Part shown: positions 11,310 through 21,420 of the stretch, one piece after another | How positions within the stretch are numbered: position 1 is the stretch's first letter | How the letters are laid out: each line of letters starts with the position of its first letter | DNA from: Ignavibacteriota bacterium | Lineage (GTDB): Bacteria; Bacteroidota; Ignavibacteria; UBA10030; SZUA-254 | NCBI GenBank assembly: GCA_025358305.1 | Contig: JANYJZ010000003.1 | Location: 230,908-294,907, forward strand | Length of the DNA stretch: 64,000 nt | Direction: 5' to 3' | Notes under the pieces: generated by a model | Database searches by the model: none | The model's input: only the letters and a program-made list of their open reading frames with translations | Told to the model about the DNA's origin: nothing | Program-made: the position numbers and the translations under genes

Positions 11310-13642
11310 GGCGCATTCTCCTTGATGGGTTCGTTCTCTTCGCACAGGCAGGCGTAGAGCTGCCCGAGCGCGATGCCGCCGTCATTCGGCGGCACTTCAT
11401 GATGCCAGTACGGCAAAAACCCTCCCTTTCGGAGCCGGCGGATCGCTAGTTCCAGGAGGCGGACGTTCTGGAAGCATCCGCCGGTCAGGACCACGCGCTT
11501 CTCGCCGATCTCCGTGGCCGTCTCGACGATGATACCGGCGAGCGTGCTGTGGAACTTCCCGGAGACGATGCCGACGGCGGTCCCGTCCGCGAGATCACCG
11601 AGCATGCCCGCGATCATCGGGGCCCAGTCGATGACGATGCAACCGCCGTAGGGCCGCGCTGCGATCCGGAAGGGATACATCTCGTCGGTCGGTTCTTCCC
11701 CGGCGGCACTCTCGAGCATCATCGCCGCTTGGCCCTCGAATCCGGCTGTCTGCGCGATGCCGAGAAGCGAGGCGGCCGCGTCAAAGAGTCGGCCGACGCT
11801 CGACGTGCGCGGAGACTGGATTGATCGCGTGACCGCCTGCTGCAGAAGATGCAGCTCGGGGTCCGTGAATGAGCGCAACGGGGCAAGTTCGGTCCTGCGG
11901 AAGGCCTCGTCCCCGTACATTTCATAGAGGAGACCCAATGCCGACCGTCGCGGTTCACGGATGGCCGTCTCGCCTCCGGGGAGCGGGAACGTCCTGAACG
12001 TCGCCGCCCGGCGATAGGTCCCGCCGCCCGTAAGAAGGAATTCCCCTCCCCAGACGGTCCCGTCGGGCCCGTATCCCGTGCCGTCCCAGGCGACGCCGAG
12101 CACTGTCCCCGTCAGCTGGTGCTCCGCCATGCAGGAGGCGACATGGGCGTAATGGTGCTGCACCGTCCTGACCCGGACGCCGTGCTGCCGAGCGTAGGCC
12201 GTGGAGAGATATCCGGGATGGAGGTCGCACGCGATCTCGCCGTTCTTCCCGGGGTAGAGATTCTGTACGCTTTCAACGGCGTCCTCGAACGCAGCGTAGG
12301 CTTGCGGCGTGCTGAGGTCGCCGATATGCTGGCTGAGGACGGCGCCTGCGGCGGTGAGAAGCGCCACGGTGTTCTTCTGGTGGGCTCCCACAGCCAGGAT
12401 CCGCCTCTCCGAGGGTGACGCCAGCCGGATGGGAACGGGCGCGTATCCGCGTGCGCGCCGAAGCAGCATCACCGAATCATCGACGATCCTCGCGACCGAG
12501 TCGTCGCAGTGCCGCCGGACCGGACGGTCGTGGACGAGGAACATATCGGCGATGCCGGACAACCGTCTGACGGCCTCACGCTCGTCCGTGCAGATCGGCT
12601 CCTCGCTCAGGTTGCCGCTCGTCGCGATCACCGGGAAGCCGAGCTCGCGCATGAGGAGGTGATGGAGCGGCGTGTACGGCAGGAGAGCGCCGAGGGTGGG
12701 ATTTCCCGGGGCCGCCGCCGCGCAGACGCCGCTTGCCGCCGGGTCCGTTGCCGCGCGCCGCCGGAGGAGAACGATGGGCGCCGCGCTGGAGACAAGGAGT
12801 GCCTCTTCCGCGATCGAGAGGCGGCACGCGAGGCGCACCGAGGCGACGTCTGGGAAGAGGACGGCGAACGGCTTCTCTTCGCGCCGCTTATTACGGCGGA
12901 GCCTTAGGACCGCCTCCTCCTTTCGCGCGTCCGCGAGAAGATGGAAGCCGCCGAGGCCCTTCACGGCGACGATCCTCCCCGAGCGGAGTTCAGCGGCGGC
13001 CGCAAGGAGCGCCTCGTCTCCCCGTCCGACGGCGGCCCCGGCGTGCGTCCAGAGTTCGAGCTGCGGACCGCATTCCGGGCAGGCGATGGGCTGGGCATGG
13101 AACCTTCGGTTGGACGGGTCTTCGAACTCCTCGCGGCAGCGCCGGCACATCGGGAACGTTTTCATCGTCGTCCGGAGCCGGTCGTACGGGAGCGATTCAA
13201 TGATCGTGAACCGGGGCCCGCAGTAGGTGCAGTTGGTGAACGGGTAGCGGTAGCGCCGGTTGGAGGGATCGAGCACGTCGTTCATGCACTCCGGGCAGAC
13301 GGCGAGGTCCGGGGAGACCTCCGCGGTCGCCGCGCCACCGCAGCTGCTCGGAACGATAGTGAACCCGGCGGACCCTTCCGCCGCACGGCTTGTGCTCTCA
13401 AAGCTGCGGATCGACGCGTGCGCGGGCTTGTCCTCCCGGAGCCGGTGGAGGAAGGCGCCGAGATGCCCGGCTTCCCCCTCGGCCTCGATGAGGACGCCGG
13501 CCGGCGTGTTCGAGACCCAGCCGGAAAGCTCCAATTCCCGGGCGAGGCGGTAGACGAAGGGACGGAAGCCAACGCCCTGGACGGCGCCCCGGAGGGTGAT
13601 CGCAACGCGCTCGATCCGGGGCGCCGATGGAGGCACGTTCAT
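11282..13642 (-). CDS. hypF: Carbamoyltransferase HypF
   Basis: A 786-residue protein with all HypF domains: acylphosphatase (about 10-95, GAVQGVGFRPFVYRLA), two zinc-finger pairs (CPECMNDVL...CTYCGP and CRRCREEF...CPECGP), a YrdC-like ATP domain (about 205-395) and a Kae1-like C-terminal half with HHYAHVASCMAEH and GVAWDGTGYGPDGT. It transfers the carbamoyl group of carbamoyl phosphate, via carbamoyl-AMP, to the HypE C-terminal cysteine. ATGA overlap with the hypA stop. Carbamate kinase, a plausible source of its substrate, is encoded in the same gene run. Confidence 0.97.
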   Translation of the reverse strand: MNVPPSAPRIERVAITLRGAVQGVGFRPFVYRLARELELSGWVSNTPAGVLIEAEGEAGHLGAFLHRLREDKPAHASIRSFESTSRAAEGSAGFTIVPSSCGGAATAEVSPDLAVCPECMNDVLDPSNRRYRYPFTNCTYCGPRFTIIESLPYDRLRTTMKTFPMCRRCREEFEDPSNRRFHAQPIACPECGPQLELWTHAGAAVGRGDEALLAAAAELRSGRIVAVKGLGGFHLLADARKEEAVLRLRRNKRREEKPFAVLFPDVASVRLACRLSIAEEALLVSSAAPIVLLRRRAATDPAASGVCAAAAPGNPTLGALLPYTPLHHLLMRELGFPVIATSGNLSEEPICTDEREAVRRLSGIADMFLVHDRPVRRHCDDSVARIVDDSVMLLRRARGYAPVPIRLASPSERRILAVGAHQKNTVALLTAAGAVLSQHIGDLSTPQAYAAFEDAVESVQNLYPGKNGEIACDLHPGYLSTAYARQHGVRVRTVQHHYAHVASCMAEHQLTGTVLGVAWDGTGYGPDGTVWGGEFLLTGGGTYRRAATFRTFPLPGGETAIREPRRSALGLLYEMYGDEAFRRTELAPLRSFTDPELHLLQQAVTRSIQSPRTSSVGRLFDAAASLLGIAQTAGFEGQAAMMLESAAGEEPTDEMYPFRIAARPYGGCIVIDWAPMIAGMLGDLADGTAVGIVSGKFHSTLAGIIVETATEIGEKRVVLTGGCFQNVRLLELAIRRLRKGGFLPYWHHEVPPNDGGIALGQLYACLCEENEPIKENAPCASPYPAK

Positions 13643-13902
13643 TCCTCGAATTCCACGCTTTCCAACATGATGTGCTGTGCGTTGGCGTCCATGATGTCGC
13701 TTTCCACATGGATGTTGATGAGCGCGTCTTCGGCGACCGTGCCCGCTGCGGCCGTGACAAAATGTTCGCGGAAGTGTTCCGGCGAGATGTTCGAGAGCGC
13801 ACCCAGCGCCACGTTGACGGCGACCGCCCGGTGTGCGCCGTGCTCCTGGGCCAGGGAGGTGATCTTTTTAATAAGACCGGAGGTGAGTGAGTGCTCGTGC
13901 AT
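13639..13902 (-). CDS. hypA: HypA-like nickel metallochaperone lacking the zinc-binding loop
   Basis: An 87-residue HypA homologue with the nickel-binding start MHEHSL and the conserved ALGALSNISPEHF core. HypA is normally about 113-118 residues with two CXXC pairs forming a zinc finger before the final strand. Here the protein jumps from ALINIHVES to the terminal LESVEFEE strand and contains no cysteine at all. The reading frame is clean and the neighbours overlap it by 1 and 4 bases, so it looks like a genuine short form and not a sequencing break. The start ATG at 13900-13902 is set by the MHE N terminus. HypB, its usual GTPase partner, is not in the window. Confidence 0.85.
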   Translation of the reverse strand: MHEHSLTSGLIKKITSLAQEHGAHRAVAVNVALGALSNISPEHFREHFVTAAAGTVAEDALINIHVESDIMDANAQHIMLESVEFEE

Positions 13903-14399
13903 CAGTCTGTTCCTTGAAGTGAGGGTGTGCACTGCGACTGGAGTTCAGCGAGGATATGACGGGCCACCTCCGGCGCCGAACGCGCCACAGCGGCGGAAAG
14001 GCCCTCTCCCGGTGAGAAGCACCCGCCTTCGAGCCCGTACACGATGAGCCGCGGAGGAAGGAGGTTCAAGGCCCGCGCCAGTTCGATCGCCTCCGCCACA
14101 CTGAACGCGTGCGTAGAATAGTGGAAGTATCCCACAGGCATCGTATCTCCCGGGAGCTCGAACCGGCGGACCGTCCCGGCCGCCGCGCCCGACGATACGG
14201 CGTCGATGATGATGACCGTTTCGGCCGTCTGCCACGACTCGAGGAGCGCCGCCCCCTCCCCGCTCTCTTCTCGGACGTCGACGCCCGGGATGCCCGCTTG
14301 GCGGACGAGACGCGCGACGTCGAGCCCGACCCGGTCGTCGCTCCGGTAGGCGTTGCCGACGCCGATGACGAGCGTACGCGCGGTCGCGGGGGCGTTCAC
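13902..14399 (-). CDS. NiFe hydrogenase maturation protease (HycI/HoxW type)
   Basis: A 165-residue endopeptidase with the family start [20 protein letters not shown], the acidic nickel-sensing residues Asp near positions 21 and 66 (IIIDAV), and the HAFSVAEAI histidine. It removes the short tail of the large subunit after nickel insertion. The GTG at 14397-14399 overlaps the hydA stop (GTGA) and fits the conserved N terminus; the longer open frame upstream is only a shadow of hydA. Confidence 0.92.
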   Translation of the reverse strand: MNAPATARTLVIGVGNAYRSDDRVGLDVARLVRQAGIPGVDVREESGEGAALLESWQTAETVIIIDAVSSGAAAGTVRRFELPGDTMPVGYFHYSTHAFSVAEAIELARALNLLPPRLIVYGLEGGCFSPGEGLSAAVARSAPEVARHILAELQSQCTPSLQGTD

Positions 14400-15694
14400 A
14401 CCTGCTCCCGGGTCAGCGTCAGAAAGTGCGTCGCACAGGAGATGCACGGGTCGTAGTTTCGCACCGCCTGCTCGCACTGCCAGGTGAGCTGTTCGTCGTT
14501 GAGGTGGAGGTGCTTTTCCGCAAAATGCCGCAGGTCGTTCTCGATCGTCTTCTGGTTCTGCGACGTCGGAGGGACGATCTTGGCGTCGAGGATGATCCCC
14601 TTCGCGTCGAGCATGTAGCGGTGGTAGAGGATGCCGCGCGGCGCCTCGGTGCAGCCGTACCCGGTCCCCGCCTTCGGTTCGGTGGCGACGGCGGGTTTCG
14701 CCGGCGGCTCGTACTCCCGGATGATCCGAAGCGCCTCTTCGCAGGCGTAGAGGGTCTCCACGGCCCGGACGATGATGCTCTTGAACGGGTTCGTGCATTT
14801 TCCCGTCAACCCGGCCGCGCGGGCCGCTTTGTCGATCGCCGAGGGAAGGCGGTCCCGGTTGAGGTTGAACCGGGCGAGAGGGCCGACGAAGTATGACCCG
14901 CGTTCCTTGATGGCCGAGTGGAGCGCGTTGGAGTGCTCGACGTGCTCCTCGGCGAAGTGCTGGTCGTACTGCGCCACCGAAATGTTGAGCCCTTTGCTCG
15001 AGACGATGCGCCCTTCGTTCATGGGATACTCCGGACGCGCATCATCGGTCCGAAGGGCGACGAACTCGTAATCTTGGTCGAACTCCGGGAACGTGAGCGA
15101 CGCGGTCAAGGTGATCGTTTCCCGGGCGGCGTCCCGGGCCCAGGTGAGTTCCTCGGTGAGCGCGCCCAATTCCGCACGCGAGGGGAGCTTGTAGAATCCC
15201 CCGACCTTGACGTTGATGGGGTGGATCTCGCGGCCCCCGACGAGCGTCACGATCGCGTTGCCGAGCTTCTTCATCCGCAAGCCCCGCTTCACGACGTCCG
15301 GGAACTCTTTCGCCATGCGTATCGCGTCCTGATGTCCCAGGAAGTCCGGGGCGTGGAGGAGGTAGATGTGGAGGACGTGGCTTTCGATCCATTCCCCGCA
15401 GTAGAGAAGCCGGCGCAGGGAGCGCAGCTGGCCGTCGACGGTGATCCCGAGCGCGTTCTCCATGGCGTGGACGGCGCTCATCTGGTACGCGACAGGGCAG
15501 ATGCCGCAGATCCGGGCGGTGATGTCGGGCGCCTCGGTGAACGCGCGTCCCCGCAAGAACGCCTCGAAGAACCGCGGGGGTTCGAAGATCTTGAGCTTCG
15601 CATCGACGACGGCCCCGTTCTTCGTCTTGAGGTAGAGGGACCCTTCGCCCTCTACGCGGGCGAGGTAGTCGACCTTGATGGTTCTATTTTTCAT
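14396..15694 (-). CDS. hydA: Group 3b NiFe hydrogenase (sulfhydrogenase) large subunit
   Basis: A 432-residue catalytic subunit. The two NiFe ligand pairs are [10 protein letters not shown] (L1) and [10 protein letters not shown] (L2) near the C terminus, the L2 form typical of group 3b/3d. Cleavage after the L2 histidine would remove about nine residues. It forms the H2-converting core with HydD. I chose the ATG at 15692-15694; a GTG three codons upstream is nearer to the GGAAGG site and is an alternative. The start overlaps the hydD end by 11 bases. Its own protease follows directly. Confidence 0.96.
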   Translation of the reverse strand: MKNRTIKVDYLARVEGEGSLYLKTKNGAVVDAKLKIFEPPRFFEAFLRGRAFTEAPDITARICGICPVAYQMSAVHAMENALGITVDGQLRSLRRLLYCGEWIESHVLHIYLLHAPDFLGHQDAIRMAKEFPDVVKRGLRMKKLGNAIVTLVGGREIHPINVKVGGFYKLPSRAELGALTEELTWARDAARETITLTASLTFPEFDQDYEFVALRTDDARPEYPMNEGRIVSSKGLNISVAQYDQHFAEEHVEHSNALHSAIKERGSYFVGPLARFNLNRDRLPSAIDKAARAAGLTGKCTNPFKSIIVRAVETLYACEEALRIIREYEPPAKPAVATEPKAGTGYGCTEAPRGILYHRYMLDAKGIILDAKIVPPTSQNQKTIENDLRHFAEKHLHLNDEQLTWQCEQAVRNYDPCISCATHFLTLTREQV

Positions 15695-16457
15695 GGGATT
15701 CACTTTCCTTCCGGAATGCGTCGGCGTAAGCGTTGAAGTTGCGGAAGAGCCGCAAGAGCTCGTCGTCCTTCATCCCCGATTGTTTCCACCACGAGGTCAA
15801 CGAGCCGGTATTCGGCGTCTCCTTCGGACCGTAGCACCCGAAGCAGCCGCGGTGGTACGACGGGCAGAGCGCGTCGCAGCCCGCGTGGGTGACGGGACCG
15901 AGACAGGGCGGGCCGGCCGCTACGAGGCCGCAGACGATCCCGCGCCGCTTGCATTCCACGCAGACGCTGTAGGCCGGGATATTCGGCTTGCGGCCGTTGA
16001 GGTACGCGTTGACGACCTCGAGGAGCTGGTTCTTGTTGATCGGGCACCCGTGGAGCTCGAAGTCGACGTAGACGTGGTTCGCGATCGGCGTCGACTTGCT
16101 CAAGGTCTCGATGTAGGCGGGGGTGGAGTAGACGATCGAAACGAACTCCTTGACGTCCTTGAAGTTCCTGAGGGCCTGGATGCCCCCGGCGGTCGCGCAG
16201 GCGCCGATCGTGATGAGCGTCTTGGAGATTCTCCGGATCTTGTGGATGCGCTCCGCGTCGTGCGCCGTCGTGATCGAGCCTTCGACGAGCGACAGGTCGT
16301 AGGGGCCCTTGAGGACCTCGCGCGACGCCTCCACGAAGTTTGCGATGGTGAGCCGTTCGGTGACCGCCAGGAGCTCGGCTTCGCAGTCGAGGAGGCTCAG
16401 CTGGCATCCGTCGCACGATGCGAATTTCCAGACAGCGAGTGTCGGTGTGCGTTTCAT
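15684..16457 (-). CDS. hydD: Group 3b NiFe hydrogenase small subunit
   Basis: A 257-residue small subunit starting with the proximal-cluster motif [14 protein letters not shown], then [21 protein letters not shown] and [13 protein letters not shown]. Further cysteines ([36 protein letters not shown]) supply medial and distal clusters. There is no Tat signal, as expected for a cytoplasmic 3b enzyme. The ATG lies two bases after the hydG stop. Upstream in-frame sequence is a shadow of hydG and was excluded. Confidence 0.96.
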   Translation of the reverse strand: MKRTPTLAVWKFASCDGCQLSLLDCEAELLAVTERLTIANFVEASREVLKGPYDLSLVEGSITTAHDAERIHKIRRISKTLITIGACATAGGIQALRNFKDVKEFVSIVYSTPAYIETLSKSTPIANHVYVDFELHGCPINKNQLLEVVNAYLNGRKPNIPAYSVCVECKRRGIVCGLVAAGPPCLGPVTHAGCDALCPSYHRGCFGCYGPKETPNTGSLTSWWKQSGMKDDELLRLFRNFNAYADAFRKESESHEK

Positions 16458-16459
16458 GG

Positions 16460-17299
16460 CTAGATCTCCCTGATGGCGAAGTAGTCCTTGATCCGGTTGA
16501 AGGGATACACCGGCCCGTCCTTGCAGACGAACGTCGGGCCGTACTGGCAGTGGCCGCAGAGTCCCAGGCCGCACTTCATGTTCCGCTCCATCGAGACGTA
16601 GATGCGATCGCCGCCGATGCCGCGCTTCTGCAATTCCATGACGGTGAACCGCATCATGACCTCGGGCCCGCAGACCATGGCGACGCTGTTCTGGGGATCG
16701 ACCGGCGCTCTGGAAATGAGCGTCGTGACGACGCCGACATTCCCTTTCCAGCCGCTCATGGCCCGGTCGACCGTCGTAAAGAGGTCGACGTCGAACCGCG
16801 AGCGCCACTGCTCCATCTCCTTCCGGAAGAGGATGTCCGCCGGCGTCCGCGTGCCGGAGAGGATGACGACCTTGCCGAACTTCTCGCGCTGGGAGAGGAT
16901 CTGGTAGACGGCGGGCCGGAGCGGCGCGAGGCCGATCCCGCCGGCGATGATCATGATGTCGCTGCCGTACGCCTTCTCCACCGGCCACGGGGTCCCGAAG
17001 GGACCGCGCACGCCGAGGGAGTCGCTCGGCTTGAGGGTGTGCATCGCCCTCGTCACCGTCCCGACGACGCGCGTGGTGTGGACGATCCGTTCGGGATGCG
17101 ACGGATCGCCGCTGATCGAAATGGGCACTTCGCCGACGCCGAACATGTAGAGCATGTTGAACTGCCCCGGGGCGAAGGGGAGGGTGCGGGATCCATCGGG
17201 GGGGCGCAGTTCCAGGGTGAACGTGTCGTGCGTCTCGCGGCGTACGCGCTGGACCCGGAACGGCGTGGGGACCATCGTGCTGTTCAGGCTGTCGTTCAT
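16460..17299 (-). CDS. hydG: Sulfhydrogenase gamma subunit, FAD/NAD(P)-binding
   Basis: A 279-residue ferredoxin-reductase-type subunit. It has the FAD-binding barrel ([20 protein letters not shown]), the NAD(P)-binding fold ([16 protein letters not shown], then [11 protein letters not shown]) and a C-terminal 2Fe-2S site [17 protein letters not shown]. It exchanges electrons between NAD(P)H and the hydrogenase FeS chain. Confidence 0.95.
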   Translation of the reverse strand: MNDSLNSTMVPTPFRVQRVRRETHDTFTLELRPPDGSRTLPFAPGQFNMLYMFGVGEVPISISGDPSHPERIVHTTRVVGTVTRAMHTLKPSDSLGVRGPFGTPWPVEKAYGSDIMIIAGGIGLAPLRPAVYQILSQREKFGKVVILSGTRTPADILFRKEMEQWRSRFDVDLFTTVDRAMSGWKGNVGVVTTLISRAPVDPQNSVAMVCGPEVMMRFTVMELQKRGIGGDRIYVSMERNMKCGLGLCGHCQYGPTFVCKDGPVYPFNRIKDYFAIREI

Positions 17300-17311
17300 G
17301 GGCGTCTCCCG

Positions 17312-17773
17312 TCAGGAACTGACGCTGTAGAGGTCCAGGAGCTGGATCCGCGTCGCCTGGAGACGGTCCTCGATGATCTGCGCGAAGCGCTTGAGGAGCT
17401 CGTAGCCGAGGTCGTGGTCCTCCTCGCACTTCGTCCGGAGGCAGCGCGCGTCGAGCGCAACGGCGCGGGTGAGCTCCACCGCCTTCGCGTCGAAGTGCCA
17501 GTTGTACGGCGGGATGAGCCACGACCACCCGAGGATGTCGCCGTCGTTCAGGGTGTCGATGATGATCGAGCCCCGCTCGGCGGCGAACGCCTCAACGGCG
17601 ATCTTGCCGCGGCGGAGAATGAAGAACGCGTTCGCTTCTTCGCCTTCCTTAAAGAGAAACTCCCCGGCCTCGAACTTGACGTTCGATCCGCAGCCGGCCA
17701 CGAGTTTTATGTGCTTCGGCTCGAGGCCCTTGAAGAAAGGATGGTGTTCGAGTAGCTGTTCCAGGTTTTCCAT
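17312..17773 (-). CDS. Stand-alone cyclic nucleotide-binding (CRP-like) domain protein
   Basis: A 153-residue protein consisting of one cNMP-binding beta-barrel ([29 protein letters not shown]) and a C-terminal helix (residues about 115-145). There is no helix-turn-helix, so it is not a CRP-type transcription factor. It sits between hydB and hydG with gaps of 14 and 12 bases, inside the hydrogenase operon, which suggests a ligand-sensing regulatory subunit of the enzyme. The phosphate-binding cassette is atypical ([14 protein letters not shown] replaces the usual GELAL...RAAT), so the ligand may not be cAMP. Confidence 0.85.
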   Translation of the reverse strand: MENLEQLLEHHPFFKGLEPKHIKLVAGCGSNVKFEAGEFLFKEGEEANAFFILRRGKIAVEAFAAERGSIIIDTLNDGDILGWSWLIPPYNWHFDAKAVELTRAVALDARCLRTKCEEDHDLGYELLKRFAQIIEDRLQATRIQLLDLYSVSS

Positions 17774-17787
17774 GGTCGTCTCCTTCG

Positions 17788-18930
17788 TTAGGAATGCATG
17801 AGCTGTTCTTGCCGTTTCGTGCCGCGGATGGCGCGGACCTCTTCGGTGATGTCGATGCCGACGGGGCACCAGGTGATGCACCGCCCGCATCCGACGCAGC
17901 CGGAGGACCCGAACTGGTCGTTCCAACTTGCAAGCTTATGCGTCATCCACTGGCGGAAGCGCGATTTCCCGGAGGAGCGGATGCAGCCCCCGTGGATGTA
18001 CGAAAAATCGAGCGTGAAGCAGGAATCCCACCGTCGCCATCGCTCCGCCGTCTTGCCGGCGAGGTCGGTCGTGTCCTCAACCGATGAACAGAAGCAGGTC
18101 GGGCAAACGAGCGTGCAGTTCGCGCAGTTCAGGCAGCGCTGCGAGACCTCCTCCCAGCGGGGGTGTTCCGGGTTCTTCAGGAGAAGGTCCCTCACACCCG
18201 CCGTATCCAACTGCCGGCCCATCTGGTCCGTCGCCTTTTGCACGCGCCTGGCCGCCTCGTCGAGTTCCTGCTGGCTGGATTTGCGGTGCGGAAGTTCGAG
18301 CAGGATCTCTGTCCCTTTCTTACTTCCCGCGTCGATCACGAAGTAATGCTGTTTTCCGGCGACCTCGGTGATCGCGAGGTCGAACCCGCGTTGGGCCCGG
18401 GGCCCGGCATCCATCGAGGCGCAGAAGCACGTCCCCGACGCCTGGGTGCAGTTCGCCGCGACGATGAAGAGCCGCTCCCGGGCCGCCTTGTAGAACGGAT
18501 CGACCGTGCCAGAGCCGAGGAAGACCTTGTCCTGGATGAGGATCGCGTTGAGCTCGCACGGTTTGACGCCGATGAACGCGTACTTCTTCAGAGGTGTGCC
18601 CTGGCTCGCGCTGTCCGGCGAAGGGGAGGTACAATCCATGGACCTGCCCTGGCGGCGGGCGTCGACGAGTTTGACGGCGGGAGGGAAGAGATAGCGTTTC
18701 CAGGAATGAGCCCCGACGCTATACCCGAACAGGCTCGCGTCGTCGCGCCGCCGAAGCCGGTAGTGGGCGGGACCCTGGTCGTCCGTCCAGCCTACGGGGA
18801 GGTCCGACGCGGACGAGATGGCATCGAGAATGAGCGCGCCATCGCGGACGGTCGGGCCGATGAGGGTGTATCCTTTTTGCTGTAACAGGCGGAAGAGCTG
18901 ATCAACATTCGTGCGGTCAACGGTGAACAT
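17788..18930 (-). CDS. hydB: Sulfhydrogenase beta subunit, 4Fe-4S protein
   Basis: A 380-residue subunit of the HydB/anaerobic sulfite reductase A family. The N-terminal part has [10 protein letters not shown]; the C-terminal ferredoxin domain has [16 protein letters not shown] and [16 protein letters not shown]. It wires the hydrogenase to HydG. A strong AAGGAGG lies eight bases before the ATG at 18928-18930. The gene follows the transketolase-like gene by 28 bases on the same strand. Confidence 0.95.
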   Translation of the reverse strand: MFTVDRTNVDQLFRLLQQKGYTLIGPTVRDGALILDAISSASDLPVGWTDDQGPAHYRLRRRDDASLFGYSVGAHSWKRYLFPPAVKLVDARRQGRSMDCTSPSPDSASQGTPLKKYAFIGVKPCELNAILIQDKVFLGSGTVDPFYKAARERLFIVAANCTQASGTCFCASMDAGPRAQRGFDLAITEVAGKQHYFVIDAGSKKGTEILLELPHRKSSQQELDEAARRVQKATDQMGRQLDTAGVRDLLLKNPEHPRWEEVSQRCLNCANCTLVCPTCFCSSVEDTTDLAGKTAERWRRWDSCFTLDFSYIHGGCIRSSGKSRFRQWMTHKLASWNDQFGSSGCVGCGRCITWCPVGIDITEEVRAIRGTKRQEQLMHS

Positions 18931-18958
18931 GCGACCAACCTCCTTCTCTTGAGTGGCG

Positions 18959-21361
18959 TTATGTCGTGAGTTGCGTCTTCTCCATCATGGTGGCATAGGC
19001 AAGGATGGAGGAAAATTGTCCTTCGGCGTGCAGCCCGGCCTCCTCCAGGACCTTCGAAGCAGACCCGCTGCCGAGATAGTGTCCGCCGCGGAAGGAATGC
19101 AGCGATCGCCGAATGCCCTCGTCGCTCCGTACCCACCGGTAGAGCGTCGGGAGCGTGAAGTCGGTGATCCCCATTGCTTCGAACGAGAGCGCTTCCGGGA
19201 AGAGGCGCTCCTGCTCCTCGGCCGGGAGGGCGCGGAAGAGCTCGGCGCTTGTGACATAGAAGATGTTGAGGTTCAAGCCCTGCCGTTCGAGGCGCGGCAG
19301 CACATCGTTGATGAAGATGCTCGCGACGCCGTTCCCCTGGAGGACGACCGTACCATGGTAGTCCGGGGCCGAGCGCTCCGCATGCCGGATGGCGTAGATC
19401 CCCTGTACGGCGGCCTCCGCTGCCGGCAATCCGGCGGCCTTCCGGTCGATGATCTTCTCCGGAGGCCGGGTCACGAACGGCGCCAGCACGGCGGGCCGGA
19501 GCTTGAGACTCGCCACGAGGAGAGGCCAGATCTCCTGGGGGTCCCACGGCGTCAGCGTGATCATGACGTTGTCAGGGAAACACTCCTGGAGGAGCTGAAG
19601 CGCCTGCGGATCGGCGTGCGTCGGCCCGTCCTCGCCCGTCTTCGCGCCGGCGTGGGCGTTGATCATGATCCAGGTCTTGTACGGCTCGCCGGTGACACTC
19701 GCGCGCGTCTGCTGCCCGATGCCGTGGAGCCGCGCCGCGACATGCTCGAGGGCGGAAATGAACGCGCTGTACGACGAGGTGACGCCGATGTGCCGGCCGA
19801 AACTCGAGAGCCCCGCCATGAAGGCCCCCATGGCGTCCTCGCAGATCCCTCCCACGGAGACGAGGCGCGAGGAGGGGTTCGTAACGGGGTTGAAGAACCC
19901 GTCGGAAAAGCCGCGGTTGATCAGCGACACGCTCGTCGATCCGAGGAGGTCGGCCGAAGCCGCCATGATCGCGCCGCCGGTCCGCTGGTTGATGATGTTG
20001 AGCGATTTGCCGAGCGCGTCGCGCAGTGTGACCGACGATCCCGGCGCGAACTGGAGCTCGGCGGGGACCGACGAGGCGCTGACGGCGTCGCCGCGGTACA
20101 GCGCGGAAAGGTCGGGTGCTTCGGGGCGGATCGCCCGCTTGCTTCGGGCCAGCCGGTTCTTTGAAGCGAGGATCTTTTCCGTGGCCCAGCGCGTGAGCGC
20201 AGGGGAGTTCTTCAGCGCTTGGCGAAGGACCATGAGGGTGTCGAAGTAGAGCTGTTCCACCGCGGAGGCCGCAACTTCGCCCGACGCGCGGGGGAATGCG
20301 ACGCCGAAGGCCGCTTCGCATTCCTTGAGGGACTGGTAGTACCCTTCGGAGCAGAATTTGTGCCCCGCTCCGTGCGAGTCCTTCCCTTCGAGGCCGTACT
20401 TCCAGCCCTTCGTCGTGCGGTAGACGATCGCTGTCGGCTGCTTCGACTCGAGATGGACGGCGCATTCCTGCGCTGCGATGACCTGCCGGAAGTCGTGGCC
20501 GTCCGGGACGAAGATGACGTTCCAGTCGTGGAGGTAGCAGAGCTCTCTCGGGTCCCACTGGACATAGTCGCCCGGGACCCCGTCCTCCCGGCAGACATGG
20601 TTGGAGTCTATGGACGCCTGGTTCCAGTCGACATGGAGGAACGCGTTATAGAGCTGCGTCGCGGAGGCCGCCGCGAGGGCTTCATGGACGCGTCCGGGGG
20701 TCATTCCGCCTTCGCCTTCGAGCATGTGGACCTTCGGCGCGCTCGTGCGGTAGAGATCGATCGCGGCCGCGGCAAGACCGAGCGTCGCGGGAACCCCGAC
20801 GCCGCTCGCCCCGGTCGCGATCTTGATGAACGGCGTCGCGCACGTCGGATGGCCGTCGAGCGGCTTCGCGCTGTACCGGCGGAAGAGCGGCAGCCCGTTC
20901 GTCGCGTTCCTTCGGAACCCGAGGAGGTCCTCGAGGCGCAGCTGGCGCGCCTCCGGGGCCATGACGCCGCTGATCCCCATCAATTCTGATCCTTGGCGCA
21001 CGAGTTCGTTCCGCAGGGCCCAGAGCGCGTAGAGCCCCATTGCCTTATGCCCGGCGGCGTACGAGATGATGTCCGCCTCCGGACGTTCGGGGTCCGCAAA
21101 GTCGTACTCCATCGTGTGGAAGAGGAGCGACTGGACGATCCTGCCGGACGAGATGCTTCCCCCGGGGTGACCGGACGTCGGCACGAAATTGAACAGGATG
21201 CTGCAGGTGGTCCGGTAGAGGAGGTCGAGCTGTTCGAACAGCTGGAGTTCAGGGTCGGCGGTCCGACTCGCGCCGTCCTCGACGATGTCGGAGACGTCGA
21301 TGTACCGGGCGCGGCGCGGTGAAAGCGTGAAGGGGGTCGATGGTCGGGGGAAGGAGGTCAT
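18959..21361 (-). CDS. Transketolase-family TPP enzyme, substrate unassigned
   Basis: An 800-residue TPP enzyme. The N-terminal half has SGHPGGSISSGRIVQSLLF and the TPP/Mg loop GEGGMTPGRVHEAL...DWNQASID. The second half has the pyrimidine-binding region GGICEDAMGAFMAGLSSFG with the catalytic glutamate and a C-terminal transketolase fold. It is longer than ordinary transketolase (about 660 residues) and lacks the phosphoketolase signatures I know. A transketolase or an E1-like 2-oxoacid enzyme are both possible. The ATG at 21359-21361 follows a GGAA; the longer frame upstream overlaps pyrB and is not conserved. It lies between pyrB and hydB on the same strand. Confidence 0.8.
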   Translation of the reverse strand: MTSFPRPSTPFTLSPRRARYIDVSDIVEDGASRTADPELQLFEQLDLLYRTTCSILFNFVPTSGHPGGSISSGRIVQSLLFHTMEYDFADPERPEADIISYAAGHKAMGLYALWALRNELVRQGSELMGISGVMAPEARQLRLEDLLGFRRNATNGLPLFRRYSAKPLDGHPTCATPFIKIATGASGVGVPATLGLAAAAIDLYRTSAPKVHMLEGEGGMTPGRVHEALAAASATQLYNAFLHVDWNQASIDSNHVCREDGVPGDYVQWDPRELCYLHDWNVIFVPDGHDFRQVIAAQECAVHLESKQPTAIVYRTTKGWKYGLEGKDSHGAGHKFCSEGYYQSLKECEAAFGVAFPRASGEVAASAVEQLYFDTLMVLRQALKNSPALTRWATEKILASKNRLARSKRAIRPEAPDLSALYRGDAVSASSVPAELQFAPGSSVTLRDALGKSLNIINQRTGGAIMAASADLLGSTSVSLINRGFSDGFFNPVTNPSSRLVSVGGICEDAMGAFMAGLSSFGRHIGVTSSYSAFISALEHVAARLHGIGQQTRASVTGEPYKTWIMINAHAGAKTGEDGPTHADPQALQLLQECFPDNVMITLTPWDPQEIWPLLVASLKLRPAVLAPFVTRPPEKIIDRKAAGLPAAEAAVQGIYAIRHAERSAPDYHGTVVLQGNGVASIFINDVLPRLERQGLNLNIFYVTSAELFRALPAEEQERLFPEALSFEAMGITDFTLPTLYRWVRSDEGIRRSLHSFRGGHYLGSGSASKVLEEAGLHAEGQFSSILAYATMMEKTQLTT

Positions 21362-21420
21362 GTATGGTTCCAAAGTGAATGTGTGTGAACAAACCTTGCG
21401 GCGCAACGTCTGGCCGCGTC

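Noticed and set aside
15684..17528. A 614-residue open frame covering hydD and the antisense-free part of hydG
   Set aside because: Only the last 257 residues are the small subunit. The rest is arginine/proline-rich shadow translation of hydG and the cNMP gene in another frame.
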